From positions 3,415,001-3,479,000 of the forward strand of contig JAGUCH010000008.1 of the NCBI GenBank assembly GCA_019096065.1: a DNA stretch of 64,000 bases. The letters are read 5' to 3'. Each line of letters begins with the position of its first letter. Positions within the stretch are counted from its first letter, which is position 1. The notes beneath the pieces were generated by a model. It had not been told where the DNA came from. It worked only from the letters and a program-made list of their open reading frames with translations, and made no database searches. The position numbers and the translations under genes were made by a program. Origin of the DNA: Paracyclopina nana (lineage: Eukaryota > Arthropoda > Copepoda > Cyclopoida > Cyclopettidae). This document shows, one piece after another, positions 46,401-61,400 of the stretch.

Positions 46401-49400
46401 CACCCCTTGCATCATTTATTGCTCAGTGCTGAGAGGCCCAATAAAAAACTGATTGCTCAGTCTCAACCAGGACATTAGGAGCTTGGTTTGGTCGCTTCAT
46501 ACCCAAGTGGCTATCTCAGCTTTTAGGGGTGCTCACCTCAGCACCTTCTCAAATATTACTGAGCAGGCTGAGCTGCAATCCATTGGTGGGTCCTGAAAGT
46601 CCACCAAAAACTGAGACACTTTTACTTCATAGTCCACTCAGTATCTCAGCCCCCTGGCTCAGCATTAATTTTTGAAAAGTGCACTTTTTGCACCCCTTGC
46701 ACCATTTATTGCTCAGTGCTGAGAGGCCCAATCAAAAAACTGATTGCTCAGTCTCAACCAGGACATTAGGAGCTTGGTTTGGTCGCTTCATACCCAAGTG
46801 GCTATCTCAGCTTTTAGGGGTGCTCACCTCAGCACCTTCTCAAATATTACTGAGCAGGCTGAGCTGCAATCCATTGGTGGGTCCTGAAAGTCCACCAAAA
46901 AACTGAGACACTTTTACTTCATAGTCCACTCAGTATCTCAGCCCCCTGGCTCAGCATTAATTTTTGAAAAGTGCACTTTTTGCACCCCTTGCACCATTTA
47001 TTACTCAGTGCTGAGAGGCCCAATCAAAAAACTGATTGCTCAGTCTCAACCAGGACATTAGGAGCTTGGTTTGGTCGCTTCATACCCAAGTGGCTATCTC
47101 AGCTTTTAGGGGTGCTCACCTCAGCACCTTCTCAAATATTACTGAGCAGGCTGAGCTGCAATCCATTGGTGGGTCCTGAAAGTCCACCAAAAACTGAGAC
47201 ACTTTTACTTCATAGTCCACTCAGTATCTCAGCCCCCTGGCTCAGCATTAATTTTTGAAAAGTGCACTTTTTGCACCCCTTGCACCATTTATTGCTCAGT
47301 GCTGAGAGGCCCAATCAAAAAACTGATTGCTCAGTCTCAACCAGGACATTAGGAGCTTGGTTTGGTCGCTTCATACCCAAGTGGCTATCTCAGCTTTTAG
47401 GGGTGCTCACCTCAGCACCTTCTCAAATATTACTGAGCAGGCTGAGCTGCAATCCATTGGTGGATCCTGAAAGTCCAACAAAAACTTAGACACTTTTACT
47501 TCATAGTCCACTCAGTATCTCAGCCCCCTGGCTCAGCATTAATTTTTGAAAAGTGCACTTTTTGCACCCCTTGCACCATTTATTGCTCAGTGCTGAGAGG
47601 CCCAATCAAAAAACTGATTGCTCAGTCTCAACCAGGACATTAGGAGCTTGGTTTGGTCGCTTCATACCCAAGTGGCTATCTCAGCTTTTAGGGGTGCTCA
47701 CCTCAGCACCTTCTCAAATATTACTGAGCAGGCTGAGCTGCAATCCATTGGTGGGTCCTGAAAGTCCACCAAAAACTGAGACACTTTTACTTCATAGTCC
47801 ACTCAGTATCTCAGCCCCCTGGCTCAGCATTAATTTTTGAAAAGTGCACTTTTTGCACCCCTTGCACCATTTATTGCTCAGTGCTGAGAGGCCCAATAAA
47901 AAAACTGATTGCTCAGTCTCAACCAGGACATTAGGAGCTTGGTTTGGTCGCTTCATACCCAAGTGGCAATCTCAGCTTTTAGGGGTGCTCACCTCAGCAC
48001 CTTCTCAAATATTACTGAGCAGGCTTAGCTGCAATCCATTGGTGGGTCCTGAAAGTCCAACAAAAACTGAGACACTTTTACTTCATAGTCCACCCAGTAT
48101 CTCAGCCCCCTGGCTCAGCATTAATTTTTGAAAAGTGCACTTTTTGCACCCCTTGCACCATTTATTGCTCAGTGCTGAGAGGCCCAATCAAAAAACTGAT
48201 TGCTCAGTCTCAACCAGGACATTAGGAGCTTGGTTTGGTCGCTTCATACCCAAGTGGCTATCTCAGCTTTTAGGGGTGCTCACCTCAGCACCTTCTCAAA
48301 TATTACTGAGCAGGCTGAGCTGCAATCCATTGGTGGGTCCTGAAAGTCCACCAAAAACTGAGACACTTTTACTTCATAGTCCACTCAGTATCTCAGCCCC
48401 CTGGCTCAGCATTAATTTTTGAAAAGTGCACTTTTTGCACCCCTTGCACCATTTATTGCTCAGTGCTGAGAGGCCCAATCAAAAAACTGATTGCTCAGTC
48501 TCAACCAGGACATTAGGAGCTTGGTTTGGTCGCTTCATACCCAAGTGGCTATCTCAGCTTTTAGGGGTGCTCACCTCAGCACCTTCTCAAATATTACTGA
48601 GCAGGCTGAGCTGCTATCCATTGGTGGGTCCTGAAAGTCCACCAAAAACTGAGACACTTTTACTTCATAGTCCACTCAGTATCTCAGCACCCTGGCTCAG
48701 CATTAATTTTTGAAAAGTGCACTTTTTGCACCCCTTGCACCATTTATTGCTCAGTGCTGAGAGGCCCAATCAAAAAACTGATTGCTCAGTCTCAACCAGG
48801 ACATTAGGAGCTTGGTTTGGTCGCTTCATACCCAAGTGGCTATCTCAGCTTTTAGGGGTGCTCACCTCAGCACCTTCTCAAATATTACTGAGCAGGCTGA
48901 GCTGCAATCCATTGGTGGATCCTGAAAGTCCACAAAAAACTGAGAGACTTTTACTTCATAGTCCACTCAGTATCTCAGCCCCCTGGCTCAGCATTAATTT
49001 TTGAAAAGTGCACTTTTTGCACCCCTTGCACCATTTATTACTCAGTGCTGAGAGGCCCAATCAAAAAACTGATTGCTCAGTCTCAACCAGGACATTAGGA
49101 GCTTGGTTTGGTTGCTTCATACCCAAGTGGCTATCTCAGCTTTTAGGGGTGCTCACCTCAGCACCTTCTCAAATATTACTGAGCAGGCTGAGCTGCAATC
49201 CATTGGTGGATCCTGAAAGTCCACAAAAAACTGAGGGACTTTTACTTCATAGTCCAATCAGTATCTCAGCCCCCTGGCTCAGCATTAATTTTTGAAAAAA
49301 GGCACTATTGGCACCCCTTGCATCATTTATTGCTCAGTGCTGAGAGGCCCAATCAAAAAACTGATTGCTCAGTCTCAACCAGGACATTAGGAGCTTGGTT

Positions 49401-52400
49401 TGGTTGCTTCATACCCAAGTGGCTATCTCAGCTTTTAGGGGTGCTCACCTCAGCACCTTCTCAAATATTACTGAGCAGGCTGAGCTGCAATCCATTGGTG
49501 GGTCCTGAAAGTCCACCAAAAACTGAGACACTTTTACTTCATAGTCCACTCAGTATCTCAGCCCCCTGGCTCAGCATTAATTTTTGAAAAGTGCACTTTT
49601 TGCACCCCTTGCACCATTTATTGCTCAGTGCTGAGAGGCCCAATCAAAAAACTGATTGCTCAGTCTCAACCAGGACATTAGGAGCTTGGTTTGGTCGCTT
49701 CATACCCAAGTGGCTATCTCAGCTTTTAGGGGTGCTCACCTCAGCACCTTCTCAAATATTACTGAGCAGGCTGAGCTGCAATCCATTGGTGGGTCCTGAA
49801 AGTCCACCAAAAACTGAGACACTTTTACTTCATAGTCCACCCAGTATCTCAGCCCCCTGGCTCAGCATTAATTTTTGAAAAGTGCACTTTTTTCACCCCT
49901 TGCACCATTTATTGCTCAGTGCTGAGAGGCCCAATCAAAAAACTGATTGCTCAGTCTCAACCAGGACATTAGGAGCTTGGTTTGGTCGCTTCATACCCAA
50001 GTGGCTATCTCAGCTTTTAGGGGTGCTCACCTCAGCACCTTCTCAAATATTACTGAGCAGGCTGAGCTGCAATCCATTGGTGGGTCCTGAAAGTCCACCA
50101 AAAACTGAGACACTTTTACTTCATAGTCCACTCAGTATCTCAGCCCCCTAGCTCAGCATTAATTTTTGAAAAGTGCACTTTTTGCACCCCTTGCACCATT
50201 TATTACTCAGTGCTTAGAGGCCCAATCAAAAAACTGATTGCTCAGTCTCAACCAGGACATTAGGAGCTTGGTTTGGTCGCTTCATACCCAAGTGGCTATC
50301 TCAGCTTTTAGGGGTGCTCACCTCAGCACCTTCTCAAATATTACTGAGCAGGCTGAGCTGCAATCCATTGGTGGGTCCTGAAAGTCCACCAAAAACTGAG
50401 ACACTTTTACTTCATAGTCCACTCAGTATCTCAGCACCCTGGCTCAGCATTAATTTTTGAAAAGTGCACTTTTTGCACCCCTTGCACCATTTATTGCTCA
50501 GTGCTGAGAGGCCCAATCAAAAAACTGATTGCTCAGTCTCAACCAGGACATTAGGAGCTTGGTTTGGTTGCTTCATACCCAAGTGGCTATCTCAGCTTTT
50601 AGGGGTGCTCACCTCAGCACCTTCTCAAATATTACTGAGCAGGCTGAGCTGCAATCCATTGGTGGATCCTGAAAGTCCACAAAAAACTGAGAGACTTTTA
50701 CTTCATAGTCCACTCAGTATCTCAGCCCCCTGGCTCAGCATTAATTTTTGAAGAAAGGCACTTTTGGCACCCCTTGCATCATTTATTGCTCAGTGCTGAG
50801 AGGCCCAATAAAAAAACTGATTGCTCAGTCTCAACCAGGACATTAGGAGCTTGGTTTGGTCGCTTCATACCCAAGTGGCTATCTCAGCTTTTAGGGGTGC
50901 TCACCTCAGCACCTTCTCAAATATTACTGAGCAGGCTGAGCTGCAATCCATTGGTGGGTCCTGAAAGTCCACCAAAAACTGAGACACTTTTACTTCATAG
51001 TTCACTCAGTATCTCAGCCCCCTGGCTCAGCATTAATTTTTGAAAAGTGCACTTTTTGCACCCCTTGCACCATTTATTGCTCAGTGCTGAGAGGCCCAAT
51101 CAAAAAACTGATTGCTCAGTCTCAACCAGGACATTAGGAGCTTGGTTTGGTCGCTTCATACCCAAGTGGCTATCTCAGCTTTTAGGGGTGCTCACCTCAG
51201 CACCTTCTCAAATATTACTGAGCAGGCTGAGCTGCAATCCATTGGTGGGTCCTGAAAGTCCACCAAAAACTGAGACACTTTTACTTCATAGTCCACTCAG
51301 TATCTCAGCCCCCTGGCTCAGCATTAATTTTTGAAAAGTGCACTTTTTGCACCCCTTGCACCATTTATTACTCAGTGCTGAGAGGCCCAATCAAAAAACT
51401 GATTGGTCAGTCTCAACCAGGACATTAGGAGCTTGGTTTGGTCGCTTCATACCCAAGTGGCTATCTCAGCTTTTAGGGGTGCTCACCTCAGCACCTTCTC
51501 AAATATTACTGAGCAGGCTGAGCTGCAATCCATTGGTGGGTCCTGAAAGTCCACCAAAAACTGAGACACTTTTACTTCATAGTCCACTCAGTATCTCAGC
51601 CCCCTGGCTCAGCATTAATTTTTGAAAAGTGCACTTTTTGCACCCCTTGCACCATTTATTGCTCAGTGCTGAGAGGCCCAATCAAAAAACTGATTGCTCA
51701 GTCTCAACCAGGACATTAGGAGCTTGGTTTGGTCGCTTCATACCCAAGTGGCTATCTCAGCTTTTAGGGGTGCTCACCTCAGCACCTTCTCAAATATTAC
51801 TGAGCAGGCTGAGCTGCAATCCATTGGTGGATCCTGAAAGTCCACAAAAAACTGAGAGACTTTTACTTCATAGTCCACTCAGTATCTCAGCCCCCTGGCT
51901 CAGCATTAATTTTTGAAGAAAGGCACTTTTGGCACCCCTTGCATCATTTATTGCTCAGTGCTGAGAGGCCCAATAAAAAAACTGATTGCTCAGTCTCAAC
52001 CAGGACATTAGGAGCTTGGTTTGGTCGCTTCATACCCAAGTGGCTATCTCAGCTTTTAGGGGTGCTCACCTCAGCACCTTCTCAAATATTACTGAGCAGG
52101 CTGAGCTGCAATCCATTGGTGGGTCCTGAAAGTCCACCAAAAACTGAGACACTTTTACTTCATAGTCCACTCAGTATCTCAGCCCCCTGGCTCAGCATTA
52201 ATTTTTGAAAAGTGCACTTTTTGCACCCCTTGCACCATTTATTGCTCAGTGCTGAGAGGCCCAATCAAAAAACTGATTGCTCAGTCTCAACCAGGACATT
52301 AGGAGCTTGGTTTGGTCGCTTCATACCCAAGTGGCTATCTCAGCTTTTAGGGGTGCTCACCTCAGCACCTTCTCAAATATTACTGAGCAGGCTGAGCTGC

Positions 52401-55400
52401 AATCCATTGGTGGATCCTGAAAGTCCAACAAAAACTTAGACACTTTTACTTCATAGTCCACTCAGTATCTCAGCCCCCTGGCTCAGCATTAATTTTTGAA
52501 AAGTGCACTTTTTGCACCCCTTGCACCATTTATTGCTCAGTGCTGAGAGGCCCAATCAAAAAACTGATTGCTCAGTCTCAACCAGGACATTAGGAGCTTG
52601 GTTTGGTCGCTTCATACCCAAGTGGCTATCTCAGCTTTTAGGGGTGCTCACCTCAGCACCTTCTCAAATATTACTGAGCAGGCTGAGCTGCAATCCATTG
52701 GTGGGTCCTGAAAGTCCACCAAAAACTGAGACACTTTTACTTCATAGTCCACTCAGTATCTCAGCCCCCTGGCTCAGCATTAATTTTTGAAAAGTGCACT
52801 TTTTGCACCCCTTGCACCATTTATTGCTCAGTGCTGAGAGGCCCAATCAAAAAACTGATTGCTCAGTCTCAACCAGGACATTAGGAGCTTGGTTTGGTCG
52901 CTTCATACCCAAGTGGCTATCTCAGCTTTTAGGGGTGCTCACCTCAGCACCTTCTCAAATATTACTGAGCAGGCTGAGCTGCAATCCATTGGTGGGTCCT
53001 GAAAGTCCACCAAAAACTGAGACACTTTTACTTCATAGTCCACTCAGTATCTCAGCCCCCTGGCTCAGCATTAATTTTTGAAAAGTGCACTTTTTGCACC
53101 CCTTGCACCATTTATTGCTCAGTGCTGAGAGGCCCAATAAAAAAACTGATTGCTCAGTCTCAACCAGGACATTAGGAGCTTGGTTTGGTTGCTTCATACC
53201 CAAGTGGCTATCTCAGCTTTTAGGGGTGCTCACCTCAGCACCTTCTCAAATATTACTGAGCAGGCTGAGCTGCAATTCATTGGTGGATCCTGAAAGTCCA
53301 CAAAAAACTGAGAGACTTTTACTTCATAGTCCACTCAGTATCTCAGCCCCCTGGCTCAGCATTAATTTTTGAAGAAAGGCACTTTTGGCACCCCTTGCAT
53401 CATTTATTGCTCAGTGCTGAGAGGCCCAATAAAAAAACTGATTGCTCAGTCTCAACCAGGACATTAGGAGCTTGGTTTGGTCGCTTCATACCCAAGTGGC
53501 TATCTCAGCTTTTAGGGGTGCTCACCTCAGCACCTTCTCAAATATTACTGAGCAGGCTGAGCTGCAATCCATTGGTGGATCCTGAAAGTCCACAAAAAAC
53601 TGAGAGACTTTTACTTCATAGTCCACTCAGTATCTCAGCCCCCTGGCTCAGCATTAATTTTTGAAAAGTGCACTTTTTGCACCCCTTGCACCATTTATTA
53701 CTCAGTGCTGAGAGGCCCAATCAAAAAACTGATTGCTCAGTCTCAACCAGGACATTAGGAGCTTGGTTTGGTTGCTTCATACCCAAGTGGCTATCTCAGC
53801 TTTTAGGGGTGCTCACCTCAGCACCTTCTCAAATATTACTGAGCAGGCTGAGCTGCAATCCATTGGTGGATCCTGAAAGTCCACAAAAAACTGAGGGACT
53901 TTTACTTCATAGTCCACTCAGTATCTCAGCCCCCTGGCTCAGCATTAATTTTTGAAAAAAGGCACTTTTGGCACCCCTTGCATCATTTATTGCTCAGTGC
54001 TGAGAGGCCCAATAAAAAAACTGATTGCTCAGTCTCAACCAGGACATTAGGAGCTTGGTTTGGTTGCTTCATACCCAAGTGGCTATCTCAGCTTTTAGGG
54101 GTGCTCACCTCAGCACCTTCTCAAATATTACTGAGCAGGCTGAGCTGCAATCCATTGGTGGGTCCTGAAAGTCCACCAAAAACTGAGACACTTTTACTTC
54201 ATAGTCCACTCAGTATCTCAGCCCCCTGGCTCAGCATTAATTTTTGAAAAGTGCACTTTTTGTACCCCTTGCACCATTTATTGCTCAGTGCTGAGAGGCC
54301 CAATCAAAAAACTGATTGCTCAGTCTCAACCAGGACATTAGGAGCTTGGTTTGGTTGCTTCATACCCAAGTGGCTATTTCAGCTTTTAGGGGTGCTCACC
54401 TCAGCACCTTCTCAAATATTACTGAGCAGGCTGAGCTGCAATCCATTGGTGGGTCCTGAAAGTCCACCAAAAACTGAGACACTTTTACTTCATAGTCCAC
54501 CCAGTATCTCAGCCCCCTGGCTCAGCATTAATTTTTGAAAAGTGCACTTTTTGCACCCCTTGCACCATTTATTGCTCAGTGCTGAGAGGCCCAATCAAAA
54601 AACTGATTGCTCAGTCTCAACCAGGACATTAGGAGCTTGGTTTGGTCGCTTCATACCCAAGTGGCTATCTCAGCTTTTAGGGGTGCTCACCTCAGCACCT
54701 TCTCAAATATTACTGAGCAGGCTGAGCTGCAATCCATTGGTGGGTCCTGAAAGTCCACCAAAAACTGAGACACTTTTACTTCATAGTCCACTCAGTATCT
54801 CAGCCCCCTGGCTCAGCATTAATTTTTGAAAAGTGCACTTTTTGCACCCCTTGCACCATTTATTGCTCAGTGCTGAGAGGCCCAATCAAAAAACTGATTG
54901 CTCAGTCTCAACCAGGACATTAGGAGCTTGGTTTGGTCGCTTCATACCCAAGTGGCTATCTCAGCTTTTAGGGGTGCTCACCTCAGCACCTTCTCAAATA
55001 TTACTGAGCAGGCTGAGCTGCAATCCATTGGTGGGTCCTGAAAGTCCACCAAAAACTGAGACACTTTTACTTCATAGTCCACCCAGTATCTCAGCCCCCT
55101 GGCTCAGCATTAATTTTTGAAAAGTGCACTTTTTGCACCCCTTGCACCATTTATTGCTCAGTGCTGAGAGGCCCAATCAAAAAACTGATTGCTCAGTCTC
55201 AACCAGGACATTAGGAGCTTGGTTTGGTCGCTTCATACCCAAGTGGCTATCTCAGCTTTTAGGGGTGCTCACCTCAGCACCTTCTCAAATATTACTGAGC
55301 AGGCTGAGCTGCAATCCATTGGTGGGTCCTGAAAGTCCACCAAAAACTGAGACACTTTTACTTCATAGTCCACTCAGTATCTCAGCCCCTGGCTCAGCAT

Positions 55401-58400
55401 TAATTTTTGAAAAGTGCACTTTTTGCACCCCTTGCACCATTTATTGCTCAGTGCTGAGAGGCCCAATCAAAAAACTGATTGCTCAGTCTCAACCAGGACA
55501 TTAGGAGCTTGGTTTGGTCGCTTCATACCCAAGTGGCTATCTCAGCTTTTAGGGGTGCTCACCTCAGCACCTTCTCAAATATTACTGAGCAGGCTGAGCT
55601 GCAATCCATTGGTGGGTCCTGAAAGTCCACCAAAAACTGAGACACTTTTACTTCATAGTCCACCCAGTATCTCAGCCCCCTGGCTCAGCATTAATTTTTG
55701 AAAAGTGCACTTTTTGCACCCCTTGCACCATTTATTGCTCAGTGCTGAGAGGCCCAATCAAAAAACTGATTGCTCAGTCTCAACCAGGACATTAGGAGCT
55801 TGGTTTGGTTGCTTCATACCCAAGTGGCTATCTCAGCTTTTAGGGGTGCTCACCTCAGCACCTTCTCAAATATTACTGAGCAGGCTGAGCTGCAATCCAT
55901 TGGTGGGTCCTGAAAGTCCACCAAAAACTGAGACACTTTTACTTCATAGTCCACTCAGTATCTCAGCCCCCTGGCTCAGCATTAATTTTTGAAAAGTGCA
56001 CTTTTTGCACCCCTTGCACCATTTATTGCTCAGTGCTGAGAGGCCCAATCAAAAAACTGATTGCTCAGTCTCAACCAGGACATTAGGAGCTTGGTTTGGT
56101 TGCTTCATACCCAAGTGGCTATCTCAGCTTTTAGGGGTGCTCACCTCAGCACCTTCTCAAATATTACTGAGCAGGCTGAGCTGCAATCCATTGGTGGGTC
56201 CTGAAAGTCCACCAAAAACTGAGACACTTTTACTTCATAGTCCACTCAGTATCTCAGCATTAATTTTTGAAAAGTGCACTTTTTGCACCCCTTGCACCAT
56301 TTATTGCTCAGTGCTGAGAGGCCCAATCAAAAAACTGATTGCTCAGTCTCAACCAGGACATTAGGAGCTTGGTTTGGTCGCTTCATACCCAAGTGGCTAT
56401 CTCAGCTTTTAGGGGTGCTCACCTCAGCACCTTCTCAAATATTACTGAGCAGGCTGAGCTGCAATCCATTGGTGGGTCCTGAAAGTCCACCAAAAACTGA
56501 GACACTTTTACTTCATAGTCCACCCAGTATCTCAGCCCCCTGGCTCAGCATTAATTTTTGAAAAGTGCACTTTTTGCACCCCTTGCACCATTTATTGCTC
56601 AGTGCTGAGAGGCCCAATCAAAAAACTGATTGCTCAGTCTCAACCAGGACATTAGGAGCTTGGTTTGGTCGCTTCATACCCAAGTGGCTATCTCAGCTTT
56701 TAGGGGTGCTCACCTCAGCACCTTCTCAAATATTACTGAGCAGGCTGAGCTGCAATCCATTAGTGGATCCTGAAAGTCCACAAAAAACTGAGACACTTTT
56801 ACTTCATAGTCCAATCAGTATCTCAGCCCCCTGGCTCAGCATTAATTTTTGAAAAAAGGCACTATTGGCACCCCTTGCACCATTTATTGCTCAGCGCTGA
56901 GAGGCCCAATCAAAAAACTGATTGCTCAGTCTCAACCAGGACATTAGGAGCTTGGTTTGGTCGCTTCATACCCAAGTGGCTATCTCAGCTTTTAGGGGTG
57001 CTCACCTCAGCACCTTCTCAAATATTACTGAGCAGGCTGAGCTGCAATCCATTGGTGGGTCCTGAAAGTCCACCAAAAACTGAGACACTTTTACTTCATA
57101 GTCCACTCAGTATCTCAGCCCCCTGGCTCAGCATTAATTTTTGAAAAGTGCACTTTTTGCACCCCTTGCACCATTTATTGCTCAGTGCTGAGAGGCCCAA
57201 TCAAAAAACTGATTGCTCAGTCTCAACCAGGACATTAGGAGCTTGGTTTGGTCGCTTCATACCCAAGTGGCTATCTCAGCTTTTAGGGGTGCTCACCTCA
57301 GCACCTTCTCAAATATTACTGAGCAGGCTGAGCTGCAATCCATTGGTGGGTCCTGAAAGTCCACCAAAAACTGAGACACTTTTACTTCATAGTCCACTCA
57401 GTATCTCAGCCCCCTGGCTCAGCATTAATTTTTGAAAAGTGCACTTTTTGCACCCCTTGCACCATTTATTGCTCAGTGCTGAGAGGCCCAATCAAAATAC
57501 TGATTGCTCAGTCTCAACCAGGACATTAGGAGCTTGGTTTGGTCGCTTCATACCCAAGTGGCTATCTCAGCTTTTAGGGGTGCTCACCTCAGCACCTTCT
57601 CAAATATTACTGAGCAGGCTGAGCTGCAATCCATTGGTGGGTCCTGAAAGTCCACCAAAAACTGAGACACTTTTACTTCATAGTCCACTCAGTATCTCAG
57701 CCCCCTGGCTCAGCATTAATTTTTGAAAAGTGCACTTTTTGCACCCCTTGCACCATTTATTGCTCAGTGCTGAGAGGCCCAATCAAAAAACTGATTGCTC
57801 AGTCTCAACCAGGACATTAGGAGCTTGGTTTGGTCGCTTCATACCCAAGTGGCTATCTCAGCTTTTAGGGGTGCTCACCTCAGCACCTTCTCAAATATTA
57901 CTGAGCAGGCTGAGCTGCAATCCATTGGTGGGTCCTGAAAGTCCACCAAAAACTGAGACACTTTTACTTCATAGTCCACTCAGTATCTCAGCCCCCTGGC
58001 TCAGCATTAATTTTTGAAAAGTGCACTTTTTGCACCCCTTGCACCATTTATTACTCAGTGCTTAGAGGCCCAATCAAAAAACTGATTGCTCAGTCTCAAC
58101 CAGGACATTAGGAGCTTGGTTTGGTCGCTTCATACCCAAGTGGCTATCTCAGCTTTTAGGGGTGCTCACCTCAGCACCTTCTCAAATATTACTGAGCAGG
58201 CTGAGCTGCAATCCATTGAGTGGGTCCTGAAAGTCCACCAAAAACTGAGACACTTTTACTTCATAGTCCACTTAGTATCTCAGCCCCCTGGCTCAGCATT
58301 AATTTTTGAAAAGTGCACTTTTTGCACCCCTTGCACCATTTATTGCTCAGTGCTGAGAGGCCCAATAAAAAACTGATTGCTCAGTCTCAACCAGGACATT

Positions 58401-61400
58401 AGGAGCTTGGTTTGGTCGCTTCATACCCAAGTGGCTATCTCAGCTTTTAGGGGTGCTCACCTCAGCACCTTCTCAAATATTACTGAGCAGGCTGAGCTGC
58501 AATCCATTGGTGGATCCTGAAAGTCCAACAAAAACTGAGACACTTTTACTTCATAGTCCACTCAGTATCTCAGCCCCCTGGCTCAGCATTAATTTTTGAA
58601 AAGTGTACTTTTTGCACCCCTTGCACCATTTATTGCTCAGTGCTGAGAGGCCCAATAAAAAACTGATTGCTCAGTCTCAACCAGGACATTAGGAGCTTGG
58701 TTTGGTCGCTTCATACCCAAGTGGCTATCTCAGCTTTTAGGGGTGCTCACCTCAGCACCTTCTCAAATATTACTGAGCAGGCTGAGCTGCAATCCATTGG
58801 TGGGTCCTGAAAGTCCACCAAAAACTGAGACACTTTTACTTCATAGTCCACTCAGTATCTCAGCCCCCTGGCTCAGCATTAATTTTTGAAAAGTGCACTT
58901 TTTGCACCCCTTGCACCATTTATTGCTCAGTGCTGAGAGGCCCAATAAAAACTGATTGCTCAGTCTCAACCAGGACATTAGGAGCTTGGTTTGGTCGCTT
59001 CATACCCAAGTGGCTATCTCAGCTTTTAGGGGTGCTCACCTCAGCACCTTCTCAAATATTACTGAGCAGGCTGAGCTGCAATCCATTGGTGGATCCTGAA
59101 AGTCCAACAAAAACTGAGACACTTTTACTTCATAGTCCACCCAGTATCTCAGCCCCCTGGCTCAGCATTAATTTTTGAAAAGTGCACTTTTTGCACCCCT
59201 TGCACCATTTATTGCTCAGTGCTGAGAGGCCCAATCAAAAAACTGATTGCTCAGTCTCAACCAGGACATTAGGAGCTTGGTTTGGTCGCTTCATACCCAA
59301 GTGGCTATCTCAGCTTTTAGGGGTGCTCACCTCAGCACCTTCTCAAATATTACTGAGCAGGCTGAGCTGCAATCCATTGGTGGGTCCTGAAAGTCCACCA
59401 AAAACTGAGACACTTTTACTTCATAGTCCACTCAGTATCTCAGCCCCCTGGCTCAGCATTAATTTTTGAAAAGTGCACTTTTTGCACCCCTTGCACCATT
59501 TATTGCTCAGTGCTGAGAGGCCCAATCAAAAACTGATTGCTCAGTCTCAACCAGGACATTAGGAGCTTGGTTTGGTCGCTTCATACCCAAGTGGCTATCT
59601 CAGCTTTTAGGGGTGCTCACCTCAGCACCTTCTCAAATATTACTGAGCAGGCTGAGCTGCAATCCATTGGTGGATCCTGAAAGTCCAACAAAAACTGAGA
59701 CACTTTTACTTCATAGTCCACTCAGTATCTCAGCCCCCTGGCTCAGCATTAATTTTTGAAAAGTGTACTTTTGCACCCCTTGCACCATTTATTGCTCAGT
59801 GCTGAGAGGCCCAATAAAAAACTGATTGCTCAGTCTCAACCAGGACATTAGGAGCTTGGTTTGGTTGCTTCATACCCAAGTGGCTATCTCAGCTTTTAGG
59901 GGTGCTCACCTCAGCACCTTCTCAAATATTACTGAGCAGGCTGAGCTGCAATCCATTGGTGGATCCTGAAAGTCCACAAAAAACTGAGAGACTTTTACTT
60001 CATAGTCCACTCAGTATCTCAGCCCCCTGGCTCAGCATTAATTTTTGAAAAAAGGCACTTTTGGCACCCCTTGCATCATTTATTGCTCAGTGCTGAGAGG
60101 CCCAATAAAAAAACTGATTGCTCAGTCTCAACCAGGACATTAGGAGCTTGGTTTGGTTGCTTCATACCCAAGTGGCTATCTCAGCTTTTAGGGGTGCTCA
60201 CCTCAGCACCTTCTCAAATATTACTGAGCAGGCTGAGCTGCAATCCATTGGTGGGTCCTGAAAGTCCACCAAAAACTGAGACACTTTTACTTCATAGTCC
60301 ACTCAGTATCTCAGCCCCCTGGCTCAGCATTAATTTTTGAAAAGTGCACTTTTTGCACCCCTTGCACCATTTATTGCTCAGTGCTGAGAGGCCCAATCAA
60401 AAAACTGATTGCTCAGTCTCAACCAGGACATTAGGAGCTTGGTTTGGTTGCTTCATACCCAAGTGGCTATCTCAGCTTTTAGGGGCTCTCACCTCAGCAC
60501 CTTCTCAAATATTACTGAGCAGGCTGAGCTGCAATCCATTGGTGGGTCCTGAAAGTCCACCAAAAACTGAGACACTTTTACTTCATAGTCCACTCAGTAT
60601 CTCAGCCCCCTGGCTCAGCATTAATTTTTGAAAAGTGTACTTTTTGCACCCCTTGCACCATTTATTGCTCAGTGCTGAGAGGCCCAATCAAAAAACTGAT
60701 TGCTCAGTCTCAACCAGGACATTAGGAGCTTGGTTTGGTCGCTTCATACCCAAGTGGCTATCTCAGCTTTTAGGGGTGCTCACCTCAGCACCTTCTCAAA
60801 TATTACTGAGCAGGCTGAGCTGCAATCCATTGGTGGGTCCTGAAAGTCCACCAAAAACTGAGACACTTTTACTTCATAGTCCACTCAGTATCTCAGCCCC
60901 CTGGCTCAGCATTAATTTTTGAAAAGTGCACTTTTTGTACCCCTTGCACCATTTATTGCTCAGTGCTGAGAGGCCCAATCAAAAAACTGATTGCTCAGTC
61001 TCAACCAGGACATTAGGAGCTTGGTTTGGTTGCTTCATACCCAAGTGGCTATTTCAGCTTTTAGGGGTGCTCACCTCAGCACCTTCTCAAATATTACTGA
61101 GCAGGCTGAGCTGCAATCCATTGGTGGGTCCTGAAAGTCCACCAAAAACTGAGACACTTTTACTTCATAGTCCACCCAGTATCTCAGCCCCCTGGCTCAG
61201 CATTAATTTTTGAAAAGTGCACTTTTTGCACCCCTTGCACCATTTATTGCTCAGTGCTGAGAGGCCCAATCAAAAAACTGATTGCTCAGTCTCAACCAGG
61301 ACATTAGGAGCTTGGTTTGGTCGCTTCATACCCAAGTGGCTATCTCAGCTTTTAGGGGTGCTCACCTCAGCACCTTCTCAAATATTACTGAGCAGGCTGA